From contig JAFYSP010000006.1 in assembly GCA_017559305.1 (NCBI GenBank), forward strand, positions 1 through 64,000: a stretch of DNA of 64,000 bases, in the 5' to 3' direction. Positions 5,417 through 13,561 of the stretch are shown here, piece after piece. Made by a program: the position numbers and the translations under genes. Position 1 is the stretch's first letter. The number at the start of each line of letters is the position of its first letter. Under the pieces are notes generated by a model. The model saw only the letters and a list, made by a program, of their open reading frames with translations. It was not told where the DNA came from and searched no databases. The DNA is from Clostridia bacterium. Its GTDB lineage: Bacteria; Bacillota; Clostridia; Oscillospirales; Acutalibacteraceae.

Positions 5417-5944
5417 ATGAAACACATATTGATAGTTGTAGACATTCAGAAGGACTTTGTTGACGGGGCGCTCGGTACTGCCGAGGCGGTGGGCATAATT
5501 CCTGCCGCTTACCGTAAGATCGAGGGCTTCGAGGGTGAGATTTTCGTCACCTTTGACACTCATTTTGAAAATTATATGCAAACCGCAGAGGGCGGAAAGC
5601 TTCCAGTGCCGCATTGTATCAAGGGGACTGATGGTTGGAAGCTTGACAGCAGCATAGCAAAGGCGCTTGAGGGCAGGGAATACACCTCGGTGGAAAAACT
5701 GACCTTCGGCTCAGTAGAATTGCCGGTGCTTATCAAAAAAAGTGTTAGGAATGAGGATTTTGACATTACTCTTATCGGACTTTGCACCGATATCTGCGTT
5801 GTGTCAAATGCTCTGATATTAAAGGCAAACTTTCCTGAAAAGGAGATATATGTTGATGCGGCTTGCTGCGCAGGGGTTACACCCGAATCTCACAATGCTG
5901 CGCTCAGCACGATGAAAATGTGCCAGATCAATGTAATAGCTTAA
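5417..5944 (+). CDS. Cysteine hydrolase of the isochorismatase/nicotinamidase family
   Basis: 175 residues from ATG 5417, chosen for GGCGGTGATATT upstream and because the promoter -10 lies at 5390-5395; a longer frame would start inside the repeat element. The family signs are Asp9 in VVDIQKDFVDG, Lys94 in EKLTFGS and nucleophile Cys127 in GLCTDICV, a full Asp-Lys-Cys triad. D47-T-H49 fits the metal site of nicotinamidases, but the chain is shorter than PncA. Reaction class: hydrolysis of a small amide; the substrate is not certain. Confidence 0.9.
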   Translation: MKHILIVVDIQKDFVDGALGTAEAVGIIPAAYRKIEGFEGEIFVTFDTHFENYMQTAEGGKLPVPHCIKGTDGWKLDSSIAKALEGREYTSVEKLTFGSVELPVLIKKSVRNEDFDITLIGLCTDICVVSNALILKANFPEKEIYVDAACCAGVTPESHNAALSTMKMCQINVIA

Positions 5945-5967
5945 TAAAGCAGAAAAATCCATATAGA

Positions 5968-6018
5968 CACACCCCTTCCCAACTTGTTATTGCATAGCGG
6001 GAAGGGGTGTGCTATAAT
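5968..6018 (+). promoter_or_regulatory. Promoter embedded in a 13-bp perfect inverted repeat
   Basis: CACACCCCTTCCC (5968-5980) is perfectly complementary to GGGAAGGGGTGTG (5999-6011) across an 18-nt loop. TTGCAT (5990-5995), a 17-nt spacer and TATAAT (6013-6018) form a promoter whose spacer is the right arm of the repeat. The hairpin has no T-run, so it reads as an operator or DNA-structure control more than a terminator. Confidence 0.65.
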
Positions 6019-6049
6019 ACACTCAAATAAAGTAACGAGAGGCGATATT

Positions 6050-6919
6050 ATGAGATCTTTTTTTATGCGATATCCTGACGGCAAGGCAAAGGCGGTCACG
6101 TTCAGTTATGACGACGGCAACTTGCAGGACAGACGTCTTATTGAAATTTTCGACAAGTATGGAATGAAAGGCACCTTCAATTTCAACTCTGACAAGATGA
6201 GGGGCGCAAAGTTCACTGCCGAGGAAGTAAAGGAGATTTTCCTTGCTAAAGGTCACGAAATTGCGGTTCACGGTGCAAATCATAGAGCAAACGGCAATAT
6301 GAGAGCAATCGAGGGCATAAAAGACGTGCTTAATTGTCGCCTTGAACTTGAGGAAAAGTGCGATACGATAATAAGGGGTATGGCATATCCCGATACAGGT
6401 ATAACACTTATGGGTAATTTCGGCAGATACGAGCAGGTCAAAAACTATTTGCAGGAACTCGATATCGTCTATGCGAGAACACTCGGCAAGGCAAATCTGT
6501 CTTATATGCTGCCTGACGATTTCCACGCCTGGATGCCTACCGCTCATCACAACGACCCCAAGATTATGGACTATGTCAACGAGTTCTTGAATATCGACAC
6601 CTCCAAGAACTCCTACCATGCAAGGCGTGTACCGAGACTGCTTTATATCTGGGGACACAGTTACGAGTTTGACAACAATAACAACTGGGAACTCATTGAA
6701 GAAATATGCCAAAAACTTTCGGGCAATGAGGAGATATGGTATGCGACAAATATTGAAATTTACAACTACGTTGAAGCGTACAATCGTCTTGTATACAGCG
6801 CTGACGGTTTCAAGGTCTACAACCCGACCTTATACACAATCTGGTTCGACGTTGACGGAGATTTGTACTCGGTAAAACCCGGAGAGACTGTTCAGATCGA
6901 CCCCGAAGAAAAATTTTAA
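6050..6919 (+). CDS. Polysaccharide deacetylase family (CE4-like) protein
   Basis: 289 residues from ATG 6050 (GAGAGGCGATATT upstream). The NodB-type motif TFSYDDG (17-23) gives the catalytic and metal aspartates, and HGANH (74-78) gives the two metal histidines. RGMAYPDTG and LLYIWGHSYEF fill later motif positions. No signal peptide, so it is cytoplasmic or acts on a soluble sugar; similar intracellular members are common in gut Firmicutes. A long frame on the opposite strand is only a shadow. Single-gene unit with its own unusual promoter. Confidence 0.88.
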   Translation: MRSFFMRYPDGKAKAVTFSYDDGNLQDRRLIEIFDKYGMKGTFNFNSDKMRGAKFTAEEVKEIFLAKGHEIAVHGANHRANGNMRAIEGIKDVLNCRLELEEKCDTIIRGMAYPDTGITLMGNFGRYEQVKNYLQELDIVYARTLGKANLSYMLPDDFHAWMPTAHHNDPKIMDYVNEFLNIDTSKNSYHARRVPRLLYIWGHSYEFDNNNNWELIEEICQKLSGNEEIWYATNIEIYNYVEAYNRLVYSADGFKVYNPTLYTIWFDVDGDLYSVKPGETVQIDPEEKF

Positions 6920-7007
6920 GATATAAATAGAAAAACCACCCGTAATCAGTTTGTTTTTGCAGGTGATAGATTAACTTGAAATTTGTAGAAAGCGGAGAGA
7001 AACAACT

Positions 7008-8243
7008 ATGACGTTGGTTGAGTTTTTTGAAAAAACCGCAATTGAAAACATTTGTGCAAGTTTGATTGACATGCCGGACAGGATTGTTTTCATCGGCAAT
7101 AAATCAATGGAAAAGCATATAGCAAGGTATGAAGAAATACTTGCTTCCAAGGGTTTAGAAAAAACAGAAACAATCAAGAAGTTTGTATCAAACAGCAGAT
7201 TGGATAATGCTGTAAAAATCCTTTCAGAGATAGTAGAAACTTATGATGATTGCGTTTTTGATATAACCGGCGGTGAAGAAATACTCAACGTTGCTTTGGG
7301 AATAGTTTGTGAAAAGTATCCCCTAAAAGATATTCAAATACAAAAAATCAATATCAAAGACAACGTTATATATTTCTGTGACAAAAACGGTGTCACCACC
7401 CAAAAGGGAAATCCGTCCTTGTCGATTGAGCAAAACGTGAAACTGTACGGAGGAAAGGTGCTTTTTGGCGGCATTAATCAAGATGACACTTACAGGTGGG
7501 ATCTGACGCCCGATTTTCTTAATGATTTTGAAAAGATGTGGAAGATCTGCAAAGGCAACTTTGGTTATTGGAACCTACAAATCGGTCTGCTTAAAACGAT
7601 AAATGAGAACGGCGTTGTCTCTTGCGACCAACTCACTGTTACTATTTCTCAGGGGGCGTTGGAAAATGCGCTGAAAAAAGAGGGCCGCAAATTCAATAAA
7701 ACAAAGGGCATTATAAATGCGTTATGCGCAGAGGGTCTTATCACGAATTTTGATGATAGTGATGATATAACAATTACATATAAAAACGAACAGGTAAAAA
7801 GATGTCTGTCTCAAGAGGGGCAGATTCTTGAAATGAAAATTTATATAACCGCAAAAAATCTGTCGGAAGATGACGGAGTAAGGCCGGTTTATGAGGATGC
7901 GCTCAACGGAGTGGTTATTGATTGGGATGGTAAGAACGAGCCCTTTGATACCGAAAACGAGATAGACGTTATGCTTATGCATGATATCGTACCGGTTTTC
8001 ATTTCTTGCAAAAACGGCGATTTCAGCGCCGAAGAACTATATAAACTGAATACCGTTGCAGAGCGTTTTGGCGGCAAGTATGCAAAAAAAGTTTTGGTTA
8101 CAACTGCGATTGACAATATGAGGGATAAGGGTAAATACCTGACCACAAGAGCCAACGATATGAGAATCCAACTCATAAAAGAAAACGATATATTGGATGA
8201 TGCAAAACTTTCTAAACGACTTAAAACCCTTTGGGAGTTTTAG
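7008..8243 (+). CDS. Card1/Can2-like CARF-domain nuclease (DUF1887 type), orphan
   Basis: 411 residues. N-terminal CARF/Rossmann domain (about 1-150) with VFIGNKS and the ligand-loop motif DITGGEE (85-91). The middle, about 170-265, looks winged-helix. The C-terminal PD-(D/E)XK-like fold has Glu275 (EMKIYI), NEIDVML (317-323, Asp320) and FISCKNG (331-337, Lys335). This order is that of Card1/Can2 proteins, nucleases switched on by cyclic oligoadenylate from type III CRISPR-Cas. Ser333 occupies the spot where EXK has Glu. No cas gene, cyclase or CRISPR array is in the window, so the signal source is unseen. AGCGGAGAG precedes the ATG. Confidence 0.82.
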   Translation: MTLVEFFEKTAIENICASLIDMPDRIVFIGNKSMEKHIARYEEILASKGLEKTETIKKFVSNSRLDNAVKILSEIVETYDDCVFDITGGEEILNVALGIVCEKYPLKDIQIQKINIKDNVIYFCDKNGVTTQKGNPSLSIEQNVKLYGGKVLFGGINQDDTYRWDLTPDFLNDFEKMWKICKGNFGYWNLQIGLLKTINENGVVSCDQLTVTISQGALENALKKEGRKFNKTKGIINALCAEGLITNFDDSDDITITYKNEQVKRCLSQEGQILEMKIYITAKNLSEDDGVRPVYEDALNGVVIDWDGKNEPFDTENEIDVMLMHDIVPVFISCKNGDFSAEELYKLNTVAERFGGKYAKKVLVTTAIDNMRDKGKYLTTRANDMRIQLIKENDILDDAKLSKRLKTLWEF

Positions 8244-8317
8244 TTTTGTATTTGTTTGATACAATTTAAGATCTTGAGTTTTGTTGAGTATAATTTATCA
8301 CAAAATTAAAGGAGGGT

Positions 8318-8359
8318 ATGGCGCTTGAATATGGGGTATATTCAAGTGGGGGAATATGA
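8318..8359 (+). CDS. 13-codon leader peptide, translationally coupled
   Basis: AAAGGAGGG, one of the best ribosome sites here, is followed by ATG at 8318 and a 13-codon frame reading MALEYGVYSSGGI. Its TGA (8357-8359) overlaps the ATG (8356) of the next gene. The leader includes a perfect hairpin CTTGAATAT-GGGGT-ATATTCAAG that ends just before the GGGGGA ribosome site of the membrane protein. Ribosomes finishing the leader would be placed on the next start. It may tune or couple translation (inference); the spacing of the strong SD to the short ATG is tight (1 nt after GGAGGG), so the peptide is not certain. Confidence 0.45.
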   Translation: MALEYGVYSSGGI

Positions 8360-9174
8360 GTTTGAAAGAATTTTTTGGATTTGGCGGATATATGCGTGAG
8401 GCGGAAGGATATATGTCCTGGCAGCATCTCACCTTCGTTTCTGCGCTCGTCTGCATTATGATAATCTGCGCCGTTCTTATCGGCAGAAAATTAAGAAACC
8501 GTGACGAAAAAGCGAAAAATAAAGTTCTTGTCGTTACCGCTTTTTTGATTGACGGATTTGAACTTTTCAAAATTATTTTGATTTGCGTGATGAATAAAGA
8601 CCCGATGCGTTGGGTCTACGTGTTGCCTCTGTTTTTGTGCAGCATTCAGTTGATAGCGATACCGATAGCCGCTTTCTCAAAGGGCAGAATCAAGGAATCG
8701 GCATTGGATTTCGTGATGATTTTCGGTCTGCTCGGAGCGATATTGGGCACCTATTTCGCAGGTAACAATTATGCTTGTTATCCCGTTATATCCTTTGATA
8801 ACGTTGTGTCGGGAATAACGCATTGTCTTGCCGGTTTTGCGGCGCTTTATATTATGGTTTCGGGAATGAATAGTATGAAAAAGCGAAACATTCATTTGAC
8901 GATGATAATCCTTGGCGCATTTTGTGTCGCTGCTTATATTGCAAATATATTTACCGATTGCAACTATATGTTCCTTTCCCGTGGAGACGGAACACCCTAC
9001 GATATAATTTTCAATCTTGTTGGCGGTCATCCGGTGGTTTATCCTGTAATCGTCGTGGGACTTTTTGTGCTGTATATCGGGGTGTTCTACTACCTTTATT
9101 ACTTGATAACCAAAAAGATGCAAAGCAAGAACAAGTCGGAACAAGAGCAAACAAAAGAAACAGCAAATGTATAA
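8356..9174 (+). CDS. YwaF/TMEM164-like integral membrane protein
   Basis: 272 residues with about seven hydrophobic helices and little soluble sequence. The N-terminal MSWQHLTFVSA segment, with a His at the start of the first helix, the later LPLFLCSIQLI helix and the GHPVVYPVI segment are those of the YwaF (TIGR02206-type) membrane family. The molecular role of the bacterial members is not known. The C-terminus is a charged Lys/Glu tail, probably cytoplasmic. Translation may be coupled to the short leader that overlaps its ATG. Closed by the terminator at 9176-9204. Confidence 0.8.
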   Translation: MSLKEFFGFGGYMREAEGYMSWQHLTFVSALVCIMIICAVLIGRKLRNRDEKAKNKVLVVTAFLIDGFELFKIILICVMNKDPMRWVYVLPLFLCSIQLIAIPIAAFSKGRIKESALDFVMIFGLLGAILGTYFAGNNYACYPVISFDNVVSGITHCLAGFAALYIMVSGMNSMKKRNIHLTMIILGAFCVAAYIANIFTDCNYMFLSRGDGTPYDIIFNLVGGHPVVYPVIVVGLFVLYIGVFYYLYYLITKKMQSKNKSEQEQTKETANV

Positions 9175-9175
9175 T

Positions 9176-9204
9176 AAAAAAGCCGTGTGAAACACGGCTT
9201 TTTG
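9176..9204 (+). terminator. Terminator after the YwaF-like gene
   Basis: AAAAAGCCGTGT and ACACGGCTTTTT around GAA, with a T-run. It resembles the AAAAAGCCGTGAA terminators at 1752 and 4319. Confidence 0.88.
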
Positions 9205-9257
9205 CTTTTGCCTAAAAATCGCAGTTTTTGCTTAAATCTTATATCGTCAAATATTGA

Positions 9258-9286
9258 TTGTTTTTTTTATAATGGTGTGATAGAAT
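9258..9286 (+). promoter_or_regulatory. Promoter of the MBOAT operon
   Basis: TTGTTT (9258-9263), 17-nt spacer and TAGAAT (9281-9286), with an ATTAATTGG-like AT-rich start region and GAGGTGAG before the ATG at 9324. Confidence 0.55.
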
Positions 9287-9323
9287 ATATTTAATTGGTA
9301 CCCTTAAAATACGAGGTGAGAAA

Positions 9324-10754
9324 ATGGTCTTTTCATCATACATATTTATCTTTGCCTTTTTGCCGATTGTATTAGTTTTGTATTACGCCTTGTCAAAACT
9401 CAAAAGTCCCTTGTATCAAAGGGCTTTTCTGATTGCGGCATCGCTGTTTTTCTACGGATACTACAACGTAATGTATCTGTTGCTGATTGTTGCTTCCATC
9501 GTGGTAAACTACCTTGTTTGCCTCGTCATACAAAAAGGCAACGGCGCAACCAAAAAGATTTTTCTTGCGGTCGGCGTTTTGTTCAACGTCTTTTTGCTCG
9601 GATATTTCAAGTATTACGATTTCTTTTTCGAAAACATCAACTCAGTCTTCGGCACGAGTTTTGCCATGAAAAATCTTATACTCCCCCTCGGCATTAGCTT
9701 TTTCACCTTCCAACAACTTTCCTTCGTCGTATCCGTTTATAAAAAGGAGGAGAAGGTTGCAAACCTTTGGGATTACGTTTTGTTCGTAACCTTTTTCCCC
9801 CAGTTAGTTGCAGGACCGATTGTGCTTTACAGCGAAATGATTCCGCAGTTTATGGATAACAGTAGAAGATATTTCAACTCCGAAAACTTCTCAAGCGGAC
9901 TTTATATCTTCGGCATGGGACTCGTCAAAAAAGCGGTAATAGCCGACACATTAGCCTCCTTTGTTAATAATGGATATGGTATGAGTAATATCGGTCTTGC
10001 GGCAGGATGGACAATTTCCTTGAGCTATACCTTGCAACTCTATTTTGATTTTTCGGGCTATTCCGATATGGCGGTAGGCCTTGGAAAAATGTTTAATATA
10101 GATATCCCTTTCAATTTCTTGTCACCCTACAAATCCAAATCAATTTCTGAGTTTTGGAGAAGATGGCACATTACACTTGGCAGAGCGCTAAGCACATACA
10201 TTTATATTCCGTTAGGCGGAAACCGCAAAGGACAGGTCAGAACCTATATAAATCTGTTCGTCACGTTTTTCGTCAGCGGACTGTGGCACGGCGCCGCCTG
10301 GACCTTCGTACTGTGGGGCGTTTTGCACGGACTGTTCAGCGTTATTGAAAGATTTATAGGCGAACAGAGATTGCAAAAAATCCCCAACATCGTAAGGGTT
10401 GCCGTCACCTTTTTGATCGTCAATGCTTTGTGGGTGCTCTTCAGAGCGGAAAGCTTTGCCGATGCAATAGAGGTTTATAAAGGTATGATTTCCTTTGGAA
10501 ATATAAACCTCGGTCAGCTTGCAACGGTTGTCGGAACGGAGGGCGGTGTAAACCTGCCCACCGTTATGGATTGCGCTTATATAATCGGATTGGTGGCTTC
10601 ACTTTTGTACGTCGTTTTTGGACAAAACAACAGCGCTTTCAGGTTGGAAAAATTCCTTCCTACAAAGAAATTCGCAATAATTACCGCTGTTATGTTTGTT
10701 GTGGCGTTGCTTTGCCTTTCGAGAGAAAGCGTCTTCATTTACTTTAACTTTTAG
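9324..10754 (+). CDS. MBOAT family O-acyltransferase (AlgI/DltB-like)
   Basis: 476 residues with about 10-12 membrane helices. The MBOAT core is present: FFPQLVAGPI, LYFDFSGYSDMAVGLG, SEFWRRWHITL with His282 and SGLWHGAAWTFVLWG with the invariant His322. Family members move an acyl group across the membrane onto a cell-surface polymer, usually with an SGNH partner, and such a partner follows after 11 nt. No dlt genes lie near, so the acceptor is more likely a polysaccharide (the EPS locus starts 7 kb further on) than teichoic acid (inference). Length is normal for AlgI-type members. Confidence 0.93.
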   Translation: MVFSSYIFIFAFLPIVLVLYYALSKLKSPLYQRAFLIAASLFFYGYYNVMYLLLIVASIVVNYLVCLVIQKGNGATKKIFLAVGVLFNVFLLGYFKYYDFFFENINSVFGTSFAMKNLILPLGISFFTFQQLSFVVSVYKKEEKVANLWDYVLFVTFFPQLVAGPIVLYSEMIPQFMDNSRRYFNSENFSSGLYIFGMGLVKKAVIADTLASFVNNGYGMSNIGLAAGWTISLSYTLQLYFDFSGYSDMAVGLGKMFNIDIPFNFLSPYKSKSISEFWRRWHITLGRALSTYIYIPLGGNRKGQVRTYINLFVTFFVSGLWHGAAWTFVLWGVLHGLFSVIERFIGEQRLQKIPNIVRVAVTFLIVNALWVLFRAESFADAIEVYKGMISFGNINLGQLATVVGTEGGVNLPTVMDCAYIIGLVASLLYVVFGQNNSAFRLEKFLPTKKFAIITAVMFVVALLCLSRESVFIYFNF

Positions 10755-10765
10755 GGGGTATCGGT

Positions 10766-11827
10766 ATGAAAAATAAGTATGCAAAATGGCTGTTTGGCGT
10801 TTTGGCAATAGTTCTTGTTTTAGTAACGATTCTCTCAACGGTTGTTTATATAGTGGACCCGTTTTTTCAATTCAGAGTAAAGGATGACAAATATTTAATC
10901 AACGTAAGATTTGCTTGTGGCGGACTTATAAAAAACTATGATTACGACGCTTTAATTCTCGGCTCATCAATGACTCAGAATTTTGATATGGATGTGTTTC
11001 GCGAGGTGCAGGGAGTAAACCCCTTGCATATAGGAATAGGCGGTCTTGAGTATGAGGAAGAGCTTGAACTTTTAGAACTTGCCTATGATGCAGGAAGAGC
11101 CGATAAATATTTTTTAAGCGCAGAACTGTATATGTTTACAGGTGATGCCAAAAAAAGCAGATTGCCGCAATATTTACTTAAAGATGATTTGCTTTCAAGA
11201 TGCCGTTATTTCTTGAATTACGAGGCGTGGTTCAGATTTATCCCGATTGATTTGGGACTTATGACACTTGAAAAATTGGGTATCAGCCGACCTGCAGCGT
11301 TCGATTCGAGAACGAGCATCGACGATATTGAAAATTGGGAAACCGATTTTGAGTACGGCGAGGAGGTAGTAATATCCAACTTTTTAAGCGGTGCTTACGG
11401 AGTGTCGGAGGTCGGCACGGATAACCTGTATGAAAAAACGACCAAAAAGATGGACACCTATTTCGACAGCCTGCAACTCGATAAGGGAGAACACGTTTTG
11501 TTTTTCCCACCCTACTCGATGCTTTATTGGGCGAGTTGCAGTGATGAACTTTTTGACATTATGTTGGATAGCAAAAGGTACTATATAGAAAAAGCGCTCG
11601 AAAAGGGTATAAAGGTTTATGATTTTCAGACTGCTGAATTCACTTCAGACCTTAATAATTATAAAGACTTAACCCATTATAGCGGCGAGATAAACGATTG
11701 GATGACAGAGCAGTTTTTATCTGATGATTATCTTTTGACAAATGAGAACGCTGATGACTTTTTGTCGGCTTTGAGGGTCAAAAGAAATGACTTTCTGAAG
11801 GAAAAAGCAGAACTGTTCAGCAATTAA
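10766..11827 (+). CDS. SGNH/AlgX-like acyltransferase partner protein
   Basis: 353 residues with one N-terminal membrane anchor (about 8-30) and an extracytoplasmic domain. LILGSSMTQNF (63-73) is the SGNH Ser block (Ser67 or Ser68) and DLTHY (301-305) gives the Asp301-His304 pair near the C-terminus, as in AlgJ/AlgX/DltD-type hydrolase-fold proteins. It lies 11 nt behind the MBOAT gene with GGGGGTAT as ribosome site, so the two probably work as an O-acylation pair. Residue identities in the catalytic triad are read by pattern. Confidence 0.85.
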   Translation: MKNKYAKWLFGVLAIVLVLVTILSTVVYIVDPFFQFRVKDDKYLINVRFACGGLIKNYDYDALILGSSMTQNFDMDVFREVQGVNPLHIGIGGLEYEEELELLELAYDAGRADKYFLSAELYMFTGDAKKSRLPQYLLKDDLLSRCRYFLNYEAWFRFIPIDLGLMTLEKLGISRPAAFDSRTSIDDIENWETDFEYGEEVVISNFLSGAYGVSEVGTDNLYEKTTKKMDTYFDSLQLDKGEHVLFFPPYSMLYWASCSDELFDIMLDSKRYYIEKALEKGIKVYDFQTAEFTSDLNNYKDLTHYSGEINDWMTEQFLSDDYLLTNENADDFLSALRVKRNDFLKEKAELFSN

Positions 11828-11829
11828 AT

Positions 11830-11865
11830 AAAAGTCCCCCACCATAAAACAGGTGAGGGACTTTT
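11830..11865 (+). terminator. Terminator of the MBOAT/SGNH operon
   Basis: AAAAGTCCC plus an inner stem CACC/GGTG, closing with GGGACTTTT. Confidence 0.85.
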
Positions 11866-11877
11866 CGTTAACCCGGC

Positions 11878-11906
11878 TTGAAAAACAGGGTGACGTGTGG
11901 TATTAT
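11878..11906 (+). promoter_or_regulatory. Promoter of the TauE-family gene
   Basis: TTGAAA (11878-11883), 17-nt spacer and TATTAT (11901-11906), 36 nt before the ATG. Confidence 0.75.
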
Positions 11907-11942
11907 TAACAAAACTTTGATAAGGGGAAAGGGTGGGAAAGA

Positions 11943-12668
11943 ATGCAGATTTTGAAATGCTTTTTGCTTGTGTTGGTCGGATTCGGCGCAGGTTTCGTGC
12001 AAAGAGTTTCGGGCTTCGGACTTGGCATTTTTGCAATGATTTTTCTGCCTCATTTTATGCCGACTCACACGGCGGCTGCCGCAATTTCTTCGATTTTCTC
12101 CTGCGGCACGACTACATATAACGCCGTAAAATTCCGCAAAAAAGCATCATATAAAACCGCCCTTCCGATGCTTATAGCGTCCCTTATAACCATACCGATT
12201 GCGGTCTACTTTTCGGCTCATATTTCGAGTCGGATTTTCGAGGTTTTGCTAGGTGCCGTGTTGGTCGTACTGAGTGTGTATTTCCTCTTTTTCGGCAATA
12301 AAATTCGTATTAAACCAACCGCCCTTAACGGTACCGTTTCGGGTGCGCTCGGAGGTGTTCTCGGCGGTCTTTTTTCAACCGGCGGTCCACCTGCAGTTCT
12401 TTATCTTGCCTCGGCCACAAATGACAATATTACATATTTTGCAACCATACAGTTTTATTTTTGTATAACTAATTTGTATGCAACCGCAACAAGAGCAATA
12501 AGCGGAGTTATCAATCTTGAGGTTCTGATATTCTCGGCGGTTGGAATGATAGGATGTATGTTGGGCGACTTCGTGGGCGGAAAAATTTTCAAAAAACTCG
12601 ACACCGCAAAACTAAAAACCGTAATCTATATCGGCATGATAGCAAGCGGTATTATAATGCTCGTATAA
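11943..12668 (+). CDS. TauE/SafE-family membrane permease
   Basis: 241 residues, about seven or eight hydrophobic helices. The first helix carries GFGAGFVQRVSGFGLG and the second half repeats it as GALGGVLGGLFSTGGPPAV, the duplicated signature of the TauE/SafE/TSUP family. Members are thought to export sulfonates, sulfite or other small organic anions. The cargo here cannot be read. The RBS is the GGGTGGGAAAG stretch. The next gene follows after 17 nt with a strong ribosome site, so they are co-transcribed. Confidence 0.9.
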   Translation: MQILKCFLLVLVGFGAGFVQRVSGFGLGIFAMIFLPHFMPTHTAAAAISSIFSCGTTTYNAVKFRKKASYKTALPMLIASLITIPIAVYFSAHISSRIFEVLLGAVLVVLSVYFLFFGNKIRIKPTALNGTVSGALGGVLGGLFSTGGPPAVLYLASATNDNITYFATIQFYFCITNLYATATRAISGVINLEVLIFSAVGMIGCMLGDFVGGKIFKKLDTAKLKTVIYIGMIASGIIMLV

Positions 12669-12685
12669 TTCAAGGAGGTGCTACT

Positions 12686-13018
12686 GTGAAAATTAAAAAT
12701 TTAAGGTTAAAACTGATTGTCACGGCGGCACTGCTTTTATATGCGGCGGCTCTTTACCTACTAAAAATTCCTTGCCCGATATATGCGATTTCTGGGGTGA
12801 AATGTCTTGGTTGCGGAATGACAAGAGCGCTTGTTGCCGCAGTGAAACTGGACTTTTCAGCCGCATTTCAATACCACGCGATGTTCTGGTCTGTTCCGCT
12901 ACTTTATGTGTGTTTTATGCTTGATGGAAAACCTTTCAGGCATAAATTCCTGAATGTGTTGATATATATAGCAGTAATCATTGGTTTTATAACCAATTGG
13001 ATGTTACACAATTTGTGA
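12686..13018 (+). CDS. DUF2752 membrane protein
   Basis: 110 residues from GTG 12686, chosen because AAGGAGGTG lies 6 nt upstream; an upstream extension would run through the TauE gene in another frame. Three hydrophobic helices. CPIYAISGVKCLGCGMTRA, with Cys and the CxxCGxTR motif after the first helix, is the hallmark of the DUF2752 family. It sits among a group of small membrane proteins; its role is not known. No terminator separates it clearly from the TM2-domain gene, which has its own promoter. Confidence 0.88.
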   Translation: MKIKNLRLKLIVTAALLLYAAALYLLKIPCPIYAISGVKCLGCGMTRALVAAVKLDFSAAFQYHAMFWSVPLLYVCFMLDGKPFRHKFLNVLIYIAVIIGFITNWMLHNL

Positions 13019-13045
13019 AAAACCAACAAAATTATACCGAATACA

Positions 13046-13074
13046 TTGACAGAAAATGTCGATTATGATAAAAT
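13046..13074 (+). promoter_or_regulatory. Promoter of the TM2-domain gene
   Basis: TTGACA (13046-13051), 17-nt spacer and TAAAAT (13069-13074). TGACA-GAAAA-TGTCG forms a short dyad overlapping the -35, a possible operator. Confidence 0.75.
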
Positions 13075-13136
13075 GCTGATATGGTAATTATAGCAATATA
13101 GTTACTACGGCAATAAATTTGAATAGAGGTATTATT

Positions 13137-13520
13137 ATGTTTTGTAAAAATTGTGGCGAACCACTAAATGACAATCAGGCAATCTGCGTAAAATGCGGTG
13201 TAAAAGTGGGAGACGGAAACGCTTTCTGCGGCAACTGCGGAAAACCCGTTGAACCAAACGCAGAAGTATGCCTTAACTGTGGCGTAGCTCTTAAAAAGGC
13301 AGCAGGCGACCTTGCAGGTCAGGATAAAATCGTTATGATTTTAATTTGCTTGTTCCTTGGCGGACTCGGTATCCACAACTTTATGATGGGCGAAACCAAA
13401 AAAGGCGTTGTAAAGATCGTTACAACATTCCTTTGCGGCGTTGGCGGAATTCTTGCGCTTATTGATCTTATTAAGATCGCAACTAATAAATACGTTGTTG
13501 ATCCCGATAAACTCATCTAA
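13137..13520 (+). CDS. Double zinc-ribbon protein with TM2 domain
   Basis: 127 residues from ATG 13137, preceded by AGAGGT; the upstream TTG (13119) would overlap that site. Two zinc ribbons: CKNCG...CVKCG (about 3-24) and CGNCG...CLNCG (about 32-53). A TM2 domain follows from about residue 66, two helices with LCLFLGGLGIHNFMMGETKKGVVKIV. Such proteins are common in gut Firmicutes and unassigned in function. Followed after 41 nt by a DUF4234 protein, so the two are probably one unit. Confidence 0.9.
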   Translation: MFCKNCGEPLNDNQAICVKCGVKVGDGNAFCGNCGKPVEPNAEVCLNCGVALKKAAGDLAGQDKIVMILICLFLGGLGIHNFMMGETKKGVVKIVTTFLCGVGGILALIDLIKIATNKYVVDPDKLI

Positions 13521-13561
13521 TTGCGCGGGGTTTTAATAAATTAAAAAGAGGAGATTTTGTT

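Noticed and set aside
6023..6712. Long minus-strand frame opposite the deacetylase gene
   Set aside because: The + strand has clear NodB motifs and a promoter; the reverse frame has no ribosome site or recognisable domain.
7008..8243. Type III CRISPR-Cas locus around the CARF gene
   Set aside because: Flanking genes are a deacetylase and a YwaF-like protein. No cas10, csm/cmr genes or repeats were found anywhere in the window.
1..9204. Transposase or integrase in the accessory strip
   Set aside because: None of the frames shows DDE, tyrosine or serine recombinase motifs.
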